From DAOPYE01 sp035352715 (GTDB lineage Bacteria; Acidobacteriota; Holophagae; Holophagales; Holophagaceae): 29,708 nt of DNA. The stretch is taken from contig DAOPYE010000025.1 of the NCBI GenBank assembly GCA_035352715.1, positions 1 through 29,708 of the forward strand. The letters are read 5' to 3'. Of this stretch, positions 7,147 to 14,454 are shown piece after piece (the first letter of the stretch is position 1; every line of letters begins with the position of its first letter). The notes under the pieces are model-generated. The model did no database searches. It was given only the letters and a program-made list of their open reading frames with translations, and had not been told where the DNA came from. Made by a program: the position numbers and the translations under genes.

Positions 7147-9062
7147 GCAGCGCAGCGTTCTTGAGCGCCCTCGCCTGGGCCCTGATCCACTTTCTTTGGC
7201 AGGGCGTTGTATTGGGGTTGGGCACATGGGTTCTTCTGCGTTTCCTGCGCAAGGCGCGCCCTCAGACCCGCTACGCCTTGGCCTGCCTGGCCCTGATCGG
7301 GTGCCTGGTACTGCCGGTGACGGGCGTCATCCGTGGTCTGGCGTCCGGGCCTGCCGCCCAGGTGCTGCGCGTGCCGCTGGAGGCCGGTCCGCCTGCGCCC
7401 CCCATGGTCCTGGTCGAGGCTGCCTCAGCGGGTGCATCGGCGGCGACTTCGGCGAATGTTGCCACTGATCTGACGCTGGCGACTCGCATGGAGAACGCCC
7501 TGCGTCCCCATTTCCCGAAGATTGTGTTTGTTTGGGCCCTAGGGGCGCTTCTGCTGGCGCTTCGCCTGGGCTGGGGTCTTGCTCGGGTGCAGGGCCTGGG
7601 TCGGCACGGCAAGCTGGCGGATGAGGCTTGGACCGCGCGCCTGGAGGATCTGGCGAAGCGCCTGGGGATCTCGCAGCCTGTGCGCCTCTGGATTTCTGAG
7701 CAGGTCCGTTCGCCCATGACCGTGGGCTGGTGGCGCCCCATCGTTCTCGTGCCCGCCTCGCTCCTGTCGAACATGCCGCCAGAACTGTTGGAGGCGCTTC
7801 TTGCCCACGAGCTGGCCCATATCCGACGCTACGACTACCTGGTGAACCTCGTGGCGAGCGCTGTTGAGGTGCTGCTCTTCTACCACCCAGCCGTCTGGAT
7901 GATCTCCAGGTGGATCCGGATCGAACGTGAACAGATCGCCGATGATCTTGCGGCGAAGGCCTTGGGCGAACCGCGGCGCCTGGCCCTCGCGCTTTCCGAG
8001 CTGGACCACTTCCAGCTCGATTCCCTCAACCTGGCCCAAGCGGCCCACGGAGGCCATCTCATGGCACGCATCCGTCAGCTCATTCAACCCCATCCGCGCC
8101 CTCTCGCCTGGAAGGCCGTCATCTCTCTGTTGGCCCTCGCCGTCCTGTTCGCGGGCGGGGCCACGGCCACCGCCCGCTCGGCCATGAGTACGTTCTCCGA
8201 GACGGAAGCCGCGCCTGTGCCTCCTCCAGCACCCCCAGCGCCGAAGCCTTCCCTCGCGCCGGAGCCCCCACCGGTCCCACCGCCGCCTCCCGCGCCCGCC
8301 ATTGCCGGGGTGAAGCTCAATGGGCCATCCTGCGCCCTGATCCGCCCTGGCCAGGGCACCAAGATCCATTTCACGGGAAACAGCCAGGACTTCAACGAGA
8401 TCTTTGCGCTTCAGAAGGTCGCCAAGACGGACCTCCTCTGGTTCCGGGATGGCGAGAAGACCTACACCATTGATGATCCCGCGCTCGTGAATCGCATCGC
8501 CAAGCAGCGCAAACCTCTGGAAGACATTGAGCGCCGTCAGGCGGACCTCACCCGGCAGATCCAGGAACGGGCGGGCCAACTCGGGGCCATGGGCGCCGAA
8601 ATGGGAGCCCTGGCGGCGGGGATGTCGGCGAGTATCACCGCCGAGGTGAATCAGGAGGTGCTGTCGCGCACGGGCCAGATCGGGAATTACGCGACGCAGA
8701 TGGGGGGCTTGGCTGCGCGCTTGTCCAGTCCTGGCCTCAGTGAATCCGAGCGGGATGCCATCGAAAAGCAGATGGACGAGCTGGAGAAGAAGATGGACGC
8801 CCTGGGCAAGGAGATCGATGCAGCGGGCAAGCGCATCGAGGCCAAGGCTGAAAAACACAAGAAGCACGAGAAGGGCATGGAAGAAGCCGGGAGGCGCATG
8901 GAGGAGGCCGCCAAGCCCATCGAAGCCCTCGGCCAGCAGATCAAGGCCTTGGATCAGGAGCAGGAGAAGCACAGTCCGGCTGTCCTGAAGGCGATCCAGG
9001 ACCTGATTTCCGAGGCCATCCAGAAGGGCAAGGCGAAGCCCGTGGAAACGATGCAGAAGTGA
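7143..9062 (+). CDS. BlaR1-like M56-family membrane metalloprotease with coiled-coil sensor region
   Basis: Partner of the BlaI-type repressor: a zinc protease embedded in the inner membrane that relays an outside signal to the repressor. The 639 residues contain hydrophobic segments near 5-33, 43-64 and 125-145, the zinc motif HELAH at 222-226 with a following acidic cluster EREQIADD (261-268), and a last membrane span at about 325-342. Beyond it comes a proline-rich linker (359-388) and then about 250 extracytoplasmic residues. These begin with a short domain (390-455) and continue as a long Lys/Glu/Ala coiled coil (about 460-630). BlaR1 and MecR1 carry a penicillin-binding domain here with SxxK and KTG motifs; I find neither. 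So the signal is probably not a beta-lactam. GC use matches the neighbours. Confidence 0.9.
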   Translation: MSSAAFLSALAWALIHFLWQGVVLGLGTWVLLRFLRKARPQTRYALACLALIGCLVLPVTGVIRGLASGPAAQVLRVPLEAGPPAPPMVLVEAASAGASAATSANVATDLTLATRMENALRPHFPKIVFVWALGALLLALRLGWGLARVQGLGRHGKLADEAWTARLEDLAKRLGISQPVRLWISEQVRSPMTVGWWRPIVLVPASLLSNMPPELLEALLAHELAHIRRYDYLVNLVASAVEVLLFYHPAVWMISRWIRIEREQIADDLAAKALGEPRRLALALSELDHFQLDSLNLAQAAHGGHLMARIRQLIQPHPRPLAWKAVISLLALAVLFAGGATATARSAMSTFSETEAAPVPPPAPPAPKPSLAPEPPPVPPPPPAPAIAGVKLNGPSCALIRPGQGTKIHFTGNSQDFNEIFALQKVAKTDLLWFRDGEKTYTIDDPALVNRIAKQRKPLEDIERRQADLTRQIQERAGQLGAMGAEMGALAAGMSASITAEVNQEVLSRTGQIGNYATQMGGLAARLSSPGLSESERDAIEKQMDELEKKMDALGKEIDAAGKRIEAKAEKHKKHEKGMEEAGRRMEEAAKPIEALGQQIKALDQEQEKHSPAVLKAIQDLISEAIQKGKAKPVETMQK

Positions 9063-9077
9063 AGATTCAATACCGGT

Positions 9078-9112
9078 CAGGAACGGGGCTCCGTCCTGGA
9101 TCCCCGTTCCTG
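9078..9112. terminator. Hairpin between convergent M56 protease and ahpF
   Basis: Perfect 11-base inverted repeat, CAGGAACGGGG (9078-9088) and CCCCGTTCCTG (9102-9112), with a 13-base loop. It begins 15 bases after the protease stop and sits between two convergent genes. There is no clean T-run on either side, so it may be a weak or factor-assisted terminator, or an RNA-stabilising 3' hairpin. Confidence 0.45.
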
Positions 9113-9190
9113 TCGATGATTTCTGTCATAAAGCGCCTGCCGTCGGTGCGAGGGCTTCCGGTTCATGCCTCTCGCTTGGATGGCTCCTGA

Positions 9191-10747
9191 TCAACCCTTT
9201 CGGATGCGGTCCTCGAAGGCGCTGAGGGCCGCTTTGGCGCCTTCGCCCATGGCGATGACGATCTGCTTGAAGGGCACCGTGGTCACGTCGCCTGCGGCAT
9301 AAACGCCCGGTGCGCTGGTGCGGCAGCGCTCGTCGATGATGACCTCGCCCGCGCGATTGATCTCCACAAGATCCTTTACGGGCGCGCTATTGGGTGCCAG
9401 GCCGATCTGGACGAAAACGCCATCCAGATCAAGGGTCTGGACCGCTTCCGTGCTGCGGTCCTGCACCCGCAAGCCCACCACGCCCTCACCGTCGCCCAGC
9501 ACCTCCTGGGTGCGCGCGTTGCAGAGGATGTTCACGTTGGACAGCTTGCGCAGGTTTTCCACCAGCACGCGATCCGCCCGCAGCTCCGCGCCGAACTCGA
9601 TCAGCGTCACGTGCGCGCAGATGCCCGCCAGGTCGATGGCCGCCTCCACGCCGGAGTTGCCGCCGCCGATCACCGCCACGCGCCGTCCCTTGTAGAAGGG
9701 CCCGTCGCAGTGCGGGCAGAAGGCCACGCCGCGCCCGATGTATTCCTTTTCCCCCGGCACGCCCAGCTCTCGCCACTTGGCGCCCGTGGCCACGATGAGC
9801 GCGTCGGTTCGGAGGATTTCGCCTCCCTGCAAATGAATCTCCTTGCGGTCGCCGCCTCCGACGCCCGTTACGCGCTCGACCTTGCGGTGTTCCAGCACCT
9901 CCACCGGGTATTCGGCCAGGTGCTTGGCCAGATCCGCCGCCAGTTTGGGGCCTTCCGTGCGGGGCACGGAGATGAGGTTCTCGATGCCGAGGGTATCCAG
10001 CACCTGGCCCCCGACGCGCTGCGCCACCAGGGCGGTCTTCAGGCCTTTGCGGGCGCTGTATATGGCTGCGGACGCGCCAGCCGGCCCGCCGCCCAGCACC
10101 ACCACGTCGTATTCGCGGATCTCGCTTGATGGCGTCTCCGCCTCGCTCCGGCCGAACAGATCCTCCAATTTTTCCAGCAGCTCGCCCAGATCGCTCTTGC
10201 CCACGTGCAGCAGCTTGTCGCCCGCGAAGACGCTGGGCACGGCCTGGATGCCCAGGCGACGCACCTCGTCCTCGACAAGGCCGCCATCCACCATCTCGTG
10301 CTCGAAATCCGGATGCAGCGAGGCCATGAGATTCAGGGCCTGCACCACGTCAGGACAGTTGGTGCAGGAAAGGGACACGAAGGTTCGCACGCGCACGGGA
10401 CCCGTCAGGGCGCGGATGCGCGCCTGGATGCCATCGTCGGGCATGCGGCCTTTGCCGTCCGCGTTGAGGATGGCCAGCACGAGGCTGGTGAATTCATGTC
10501 CCCCGGGGATGCCATTGAACGCGATGCCCGTGGGATCGCCGTTGCGATGCACCTCGAAACGCACGCCCGAATGACCGCGGGAGCTTTCCCGAACGGAAAT
10601 GCGATCGCTGGTGGAAGCCAGCTCCGCCAGCATGGCTTTCAGTTCGTCCCGCTTTTCGTGACCGCCTGAATCCACGACCATTTCGAAGGTTCCGGAAAGA
10701 TCGGAAAATACGGACCTGAGCTGCTGGATGAGTTCGGGATCGAGCAT
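9191..10747 (-). CDS. ahpF: Alkyl hydroperoxide reductase subunit F (NADH:peroxiredoxin reductase)
   Basis: Flavoprotein that uses NADH to reduce oxidised AhpC. At 518 residues it matches the usual AhpF size (about 520). The N-terminal tandem thioredoxin-like domain carries the CxxC pair C128/C131 (SCTNC). The thioredoxin-reductase-like part has an FAD-binding GGGPAGASAAIYSARKG, the active pair C344/C347 (FCPHC), the NADH-binding GGGNSGVEAAIDLAG, and the second FAD motif GVYAAGDVTTVPFKQ. I chose the ATG at 10747, with GGAG six bases upstream; the frame remains open further upstream but that part overlaps the terminator hairpin. It is downstream of ahpC on the same strand, separated by that hairpin, so it is likely expressed by read-through. 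Confidence 0.96.
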   Translation of the reverse strand: MLDPELIQQLRSVFSDLSGTFEMVVDSGGHEKRDELKAMLAELASTSDRISVRESSRGHSGVRFEVHRNGDPTGIAFNGIPGGHEFTSLVLAILNADGKGRMPDDGIQARIRALTGPVRVRTFVSLSCTNCPDVVQALNLMASLHPDFEHEMVDGGLVEDEVRRLGIQAVPSVFAGDKLLHVGKSDLGELLEKLEDLFGRSEAETPSSEIREYDVVVLGGGPAGASAAIYSARKGLKTALVAQRVGGQVLDTLGIENLISVPRTEGPKLAADLAKHLAEYPVEVLEHRKVERVTGVGGGDRKEIHLQGGEILRTDALIVATGAKWRELGVPGEKEYIGRGVAFCPHCDGPFYKGRRVAVIGGGNSGVEAAIDLAGICAHVTLIEFGAELRADRVLVENLRKLSNVNILCNARTQEVLGDGEGVVGLRVQDRSTEAVQTLDLDGVFVQIGLAPNSAPVKDLVEINRAGEVIIDERCRTSAPGVYAAGDVTTVPFKQIVIAMGEGAKAALSAFEDRIRKG

Positions 10748-10760
10748 GGCCATCTCCGTC

Positions 10761-10788
10761 AAAAATGCGCCGGAATTGCTTCCGGCGC
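10761..10788 (-). terminator. Intercistronic terminator/attenuator between ahpC and ahpF
   Basis: Perfect 9-base stem, GCGCCGGAA and TTCCGGCGC (10767-10775 and 10780-10788), with a four-base loop (GCAA on the transcribed strand), followed on the minus strand by ATTTTTG. It sits 43 bases after the ahpC stop and just before the ahpF ribosome site. Partial termination here would give more AhpC than AhpF, as the enzyme system needs. Confidence 0.85.
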
Positions 10789-10831
10789 GGTGATTCGTCA
10801 AGGCATCTCCAGCGAGGCGAGCGGGCCGGGA

Positions 10832-11398
10832 TCAGATCTTGCCGACCAGATCGAGTCCGGGCTTCAGCGTGGCCGCGCCGGGCTTCCACTTGGCGGGGCA
10901 GACCTCGCCCTTGTGCTCAGCGGTGAACTGCGCCGCCTGGATCTTGCGGAACAGCTCGTCGGCGTTGCGGCCGATGCTGTTGTCCTGGATCTCGGCGAGC
11001 TTGACCTTGCCCTCGGGATCGATGAGGAAGGTGCCGCGGTAGGCCAGGCCCTCCTCGTCGATGTGGACGCCAAAGGCGCGGGTCAGCGTGCCGGTGGGAT
11101 CCGCCAGCATCGGGAACTTGATCTTCTTGATGGTCTCGGAAGCGTCATGCCAGGCCTTGTGAACAAAATGGGTGTCGGTGCTCACCGAGTAGACTTCCAC
11201 GCCGATCTTCTTCAGCTCGTCATACTTGTCAGCCATATCGCCCAGCTCCGTCGGGCAGACAAACGTGAAATCCGCGGGGTAGAAGAAAAGCACGGACCAC
11301 TTGCCCTTCAGATCCGTGTCCTTGATCTCGACGAACTTGCCGTCGTGGAAGGCCTGCGCTGTGAAGGCGGGGAGCTGGGAGTTGATGATGCTTGCCAT
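10832..11398 (-). CDS. ahpC: Alkyl hydroperoxide reductase subunit C (2-Cys peroxiredoxin)
   Basis: Reduces hydrogen peroxide, organic peroxides and peroxynitrite; cytoplasmic, forming decamers. The 188 residues fit the AhpC subgroup of typical 2-Cys peroxiredoxins. The peroxidatic cysteine is C48 in FYPADFTFVCPTE, and the resolving cysteine is C167 in GEVCPAKW. The ATG at 11398 has a strong AGGAGG five bases upstream, in keeping with high expression; the frame's longer upstream start lies before this ribosome site. It is recycled by AhpF, encoded next downstream. The region 11440-11490 upstream is unusually AT-rich and probably holds its promoter, but I cannot fix a -35/-10 pair. Confidence 0.97.
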   Translation of the reverse strand: MASIINSQLPAFTAQAFHDGKFVEIKDTDLKGKWSVLFFYPADFTFVCPTELGDMADKYDELKKIGVEVYSVSTDTHFVHKAWHDASETIKKIKFPMLADPTGTLTRAFGVHIDEEGLAYRGTFLIDPEGKVKLAEIQDNSIGRNADELFRKIQAAQFTAEHKGEVCPAKWKPGAATLKPGLDLVGKI

Positions 11399-11488
11399 GG
11401 TTTCCTCCTTGGAGTTGCAGCCGCTGTTCGGACCACGCATTCAAGTTAGGCCGTGGATTATGATTTGCAAAATTGTTAGTTTTTATCA

Positions 11489-11517
11489 TTTTGATTGTCT
11501 GTAGCAATCAATCAAAA
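11489..11517. repeat. AT-rich inverted repeat at the end of the TonB-dependent receptor gene
   Basis: Nine-base inverted repeat TTTTGATTG / CAATCAAAA with an 11-base loop. It overlaps the receptor stop codon and lies upstream of ahpC on the same strand. The stem is A+T-rich, so it would be a poor terminator. It could equally be a protein-binding site in the ahpC promoter region. Confidence 0.4.
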
Positions 11518-13911
11518 ATGCAGCTTGGCGTGCAGCGCCCAGGTCCGAGGCGGGATGACGTGGGTGCCGCCACACTCGCTCAGGAAGCTGAACAGCGCCT
11601 GTTTGTTGAACGCGTTCATCAGGTCCGCGCCGAGCTCCAGCTTCTTGCGGCCCTCCAGCGGGAACTCCCAGCCGCTGGTGAAGTTCCACACGGTGCGATT
11701 GCGCGCGCGCCAGGTGCCTTCGGAATCCCGAACCACATAGGGGATGCCGAACGCGTAGTCCCGGTTGCCCTCGACGGTTGTGGGATCGCCGCTCACCAGG
11801 CCCGAGTCGTACCGGCACAGAACGCCAAGGCGCACGCCGCCGCGCTCCAGGGCGTGTTCCCAGTTCAGGCCCAACTGACCGGAGAGCTTCTGGTCGTGGT
11901 CGATGAGAAACCATTCGCCCGGTGCAGCCTCTGGCCCATCGAGCTGCAGCCCACCCACAACGGGCGCCTGCACGCGCGCCCTCGTGGTGCCCAGGCTCAG
12001 GTACCCGGAAAACCCGTTCACGGGGGCGCGTTCCACGCGGAGGTTCACGCCATGGAAATCGCCGCGTGTCATGCCGACGGGAAACACCACGCCCGTGTTC
12101 AGGAACTGCCCGGTGTCGGCGGCATTGGTGCTGCGCTTTTCCCAGTATTCGATGTTCACACGCCACGAGGTGCCGAGCTGCTGTTCCACACCGAGGCTCG
12201 TGCTGTTCTGAAGCTCCGGGCGCAGGCTGGGCACGGGCGTTCCGCTGTACGGCCCCAGATCCCAGGCCTGTTGCGAGAGGGACAGGGCTAGATTTTCGTT
12301 CTCGCGGATCACCATCAACCGATCGTGCGAAGCCCTCAAAACCGTCTGCTTCGTCACCTGCCAGGAGGCGCCCAGGCGCGGCTGCCATTGCGTCTGCACG
12401 GTGTCCTTCACGCTGTAGCGGTCATGGCGCAGGCCGAGCGCCAGGATGACCGAATCCAGGTGCAGGTCATCCTGCACGTACGCCGACATGAGCCGCGGCG
12501 TGATGTGGTCGTTGAAGGACCAGATCTGCGCGCCTCCCGCCGGGGTGTAGGGATAGACGGGACTATCGGCGTCCACCACGCCATCCTGCGTTGCGGCGAA
12601 CCGGAAGCGCTCGTGGATGGGGTAGGCCACGTACTGCACGCCCGCTTTCAGCGTACTGCCCCCCTGGAACCGTTGGGTGAACGCGGCCTGGGCGCCCAGG
12701 TTCTCCAGGCTGCGATCCTGCCACGCCCAGTAGGGCGCATCGGGACCCCCGGCGGCAAAGCCGGGTTGCAGCTCCTGGGTGGGATCCAGGTTCGCGGTGG
12801 ATCGGCGCGCATACAGCGTGGCTTCAAGGCTGCGCGAGGCATCCAGCAGGTGCGTCCAGCCCAGGTTCACGTTCAGGTCCTTCGTCGTGGCCTGTTGATC
12901 CTGGCCCGCCGCCTGCTGGCTGGGCAGGTTCACGACATCCCGGCGCGTGCGTCCTCCTGAGACGCTGAAGCGCAGGGTGTCGGCGCTGGACAAGATCCAG
13001 TCGAAGCGTGTGAAGGCGCGTTCGGTCGCGCCGGAATTGTGGTCGCCCTCGAAGTTCACGGGATCCAGGAACCGATTGGATTGGCTGTGGGCGCCGTTCA
13101 CGAACCAGCCGAAGCTGTTCGTGCCGCCCCGGGCGCTCATCGCCGTCTCGAAGGTGCCGAACCTGGCCGCGCCAAAGGTGACTTCGCCCTGGGGCCCGTC
13201 CGTGACGCCCAACCCGGACTTGCTGGTGATATTGACCACCGCTACCGGCTTGCCGCCGAATTCGGCGGAGATGCCCCCTGTCACGACCTCCATGGCCTCG
13301 GCCTGCGCGGGGTCCAGGCTGTTCGAAAAGGTCGCCTGCATCTGGTCCGTCACGGGGACGCCGTCCACCACGTACATAATCTGCCCGTGGCTGCCCTTGA
13401 AGTGGAAGCGCCCGTTTTCGTCCGCCACGAAGCCTGGCGTCGCCAGCAGGATCGAATCCATGGCGCGGCTCTGCACAGGCGCGGGGCTCAGTGCGATCAG
13501 GCTGCGATCGATGTCCAGATGGGCCGAAGGGTGGCCCTCCACCAGCTTGGCGCTCTCCGTCACCTCGACCACGGCACCGACCGCCTTCAGGGCGATGTCC
13601 ATCCTCAGGGGCACAGCGGACCGGAGTTCGAAGTCCTGGTGGAAGGTCGTCATCCCCGGAGCCATGGCCTCCAGGTGGTATTCGTGGAACGGGATATTGG
13701 CAAATGCGAAGCGCCCCTGGCCATCGCTCCGCGCCACCAGGCGGTAATTGGACAGCGGATTGCGAAGCACGATCTGGGCGCCGGGGATGGGCCGTCCCTG
13801 GTCGTCATTCACCCGTCCCGAAAGCGTGGCGGAAGCGGCCGCGGATAGCGGTGGAGCCAAAAAGGGAAGCGAGACGATCGCGCAGGCCATGGAACTGAGC
13901 ATTCGAGACAT
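11512..13911 (-). CDS. TonB-dependent outer-membrane receptor with carboxypeptidase-regulatory-like N-domain
   Basis: Energy-coupled outer-membrane transporter, probably for a metal chelate or other large solute. The 799 residues start with a signal peptide (to about residue 25). An Ig-like regulatory domain follows (about 27-110: SGRVNDDQGRPIPGAQIVL...), as is common in Acidobacteriota and Bacteroidota. Next is a plug domain (about 120-230: HFKGSHGQIMYVVDGVPV, VVTGGISAEFGG). The remaining 570 residues alternate as beta-strands of the barrel and end in an aromatic residue (LHAKLHF), as required for outer-membrane insertion. No partner lipoprotein is seen. The ATG at 13911 has GGAG five bases upstream; an in-frame GTG lies two codons earlier. 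The divergent Fur-family gene suggests metal control. The substrate is not predictable. Confidence 0.93.
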   Translation of the reverse strand: MSRMLSSMACAIVSLPFLAPPLSAAASATLSGRVNDDQGRPIPGAQIVLRNPLSNYRLVARSDGQGRFAFANIPFHEYHLEAMAPGMTTFHQDFELRSAVPLRMDIALKAVGAVVEVTESAKLVEGHPSAHLDIDRSLIALSPAPVQSRAMDSILLATPGFVADENGRFHFKGSHGQIMYVVDGVPVTDQMQATFSNSLDPAQAEAMEVVTGGISAEFGGKPVAVVNITSKSGLGVTDGPQGEVTFGAARFGTFETAMSARGGTNSFGWFVNGAHSQSNRFLDPVNFEGDHNSGATERAFTRFDWILSSADTLRFSVSGGRTRRDVVNLPSQQAAGQDQQATTKDLNVNLGWTHLLDASRSLEATLYARRSTANLDPTQELQPGFAAGGPDAPYWAWQDRSLENLGAQAAFTQRFQGGSTLKAGVQYVAYPIHERFRFAATQDGVVDADSPVYPYTPAGGAQIWSFNDHITPRLMSAYVQDDLHLDSVILALGLRHDRYSVKDTVQTQWQPRLGASWQVTKQTVLRASHDRLMVIRENENLALSLSQQAWDLGPYSGTPVPSLRPELQNSTSLGVEQQLGTSWRVNIEYWEKRSTNAADTGQFLNTGVVFPVGMTRGDFHGVNLRVERAPVNGFSGYLSLGTTRARVQAPVVGGLQLDGPEAAPGEWFLIDHDQKLSGQLGLNWEHALERGGVRLGVLCRYDSGLVSGDPTTVEGNRDYAFGIPYVVRDSEGTWRARNRTVWNFTSGWEFPLEGRKKLELGADLMNAFNKQALFSFLSECGGTHVIPPRTWALHAKLHF

Positions 13912-13939
13912 CGGCACTCCGGGAAGCCAAGCTTGACTC

Positions 13940-13968
13940 TACATAGAAAAAATTTTCATGTGAATCAA
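13940..13968 (-). promoter_or_regulatory. Promoter of the TonB-dependent receptor with palindrome in the spacer
   Basis: On the minus strand, TTGATT (13963-13968) and TATGTA (13940-13945) are separated by exactly 17 bases, a good housekeeping promoter ending about 28 bases before the ATG. The spacer contains GAAAATTTTTTC (13946-13957), an AT-rich palindrome with five-base arms. A repressor bound there would block the polymerase. The divergent Fur-family gene starts 58 bases away, so autoregulation and receptor control from one site is plausible. It is not a full match to the 19-base Fur box. Confidence 0.6.
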
Positions 13969-14025
13969 TTTTCTTTGTGACGCTCCGTTTTCCATTTAGG
14001 CTTTGAACATCAGGAGATCCCTTCC

Positions 14026-14442
14026 ATGCCCTGCCCGGATGCCTCAACCCCCTTGCGCGATGCAGGCCTCCGCATCACGCCTCAGCGCCAGAGCATCTTG
14101 CGTGTGCTGGAGGCCAGCGATCGGCCGCTGACCGTGGACGAGATCTGGAAGGGCATGGCCGAAGGCCGCAGCGGCATCCCCACGGTCTACCGCAACCTGG
14201 AGCGCTTTGTGCGCGAGGGCTGGGTCGAGCCCCTGCTCGGCGCGGACCAGGTGGTGCGCTACGCCCGCTGCCACAGCCACGAGCATCACCACCATCTGCA
14301 ATGCGAACGCTGCGGCCGCATGACCGAGATCGGCGCGTGCGGTCTGGAAAGCATGCAGAGCGCGCTGGAAACCAAGACGGGCTACCGCATCACGCGCCAC
14401 CAGCTCCAGCTCTTCGGCATCTGCAAGGATTGTCAGGGCTGA
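14026..14442 (+). CDS. Fur-family metal-responsive transcriptional regulator
   Basis: Ferric-uptake-regulator family repressor of 138 residues. The winged helix is at about 12-80 (LRITPQRQSILRVLEA, then the recognition helix GIPTVYRNLERFVREG). The metal/dimer domain has the His cluster HSHEHHHH (83-90) and the two structural zinc CxxC pairs C93/C96 (CERC) and C133/C136 (CKDC). Position 101 is Glu, as in Fur and Zur, and not the Asp of PerR, and the His37 region of PerR is not conserved. So I favour an iron or zinc sensor over a peroxide sensor, without certainty. AGGAG lies nine bases before the ATG. It is divergent from the TonB receptor and close to ahpCF. Confidence 0.92.
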   Translation: MPCPDASTPLRDAGLRITPQRQSILRVLEASDRPLTVDEIWKGMAEGRSGIPTVYRNLERFVREGWVEPLLGADQVVRYARCHSHEHHHHLQCERCGRMTEIGACGLESMQSALETKTGYRITRHQLQLFGICKDCQG

Positions 14443-14454
14443 AGCCGGGGACGT

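Noticed and set aside
7539..8972. 477-codon minus-strand frame opposite the M56 protease
   Set aside because: The plus-strand protein has HELAH, membrane spans and an operon partner. The antisense frame reflects GC bias at third positions.
14026..14442. Naming the Fur-family gene perR because of ahpCF nearby
   Set aside because: Glu instead of Asp at the PerR-specific metal ligand and a missing His in the PerR position argue for Fur or Zur. Proximity alone is not enough.
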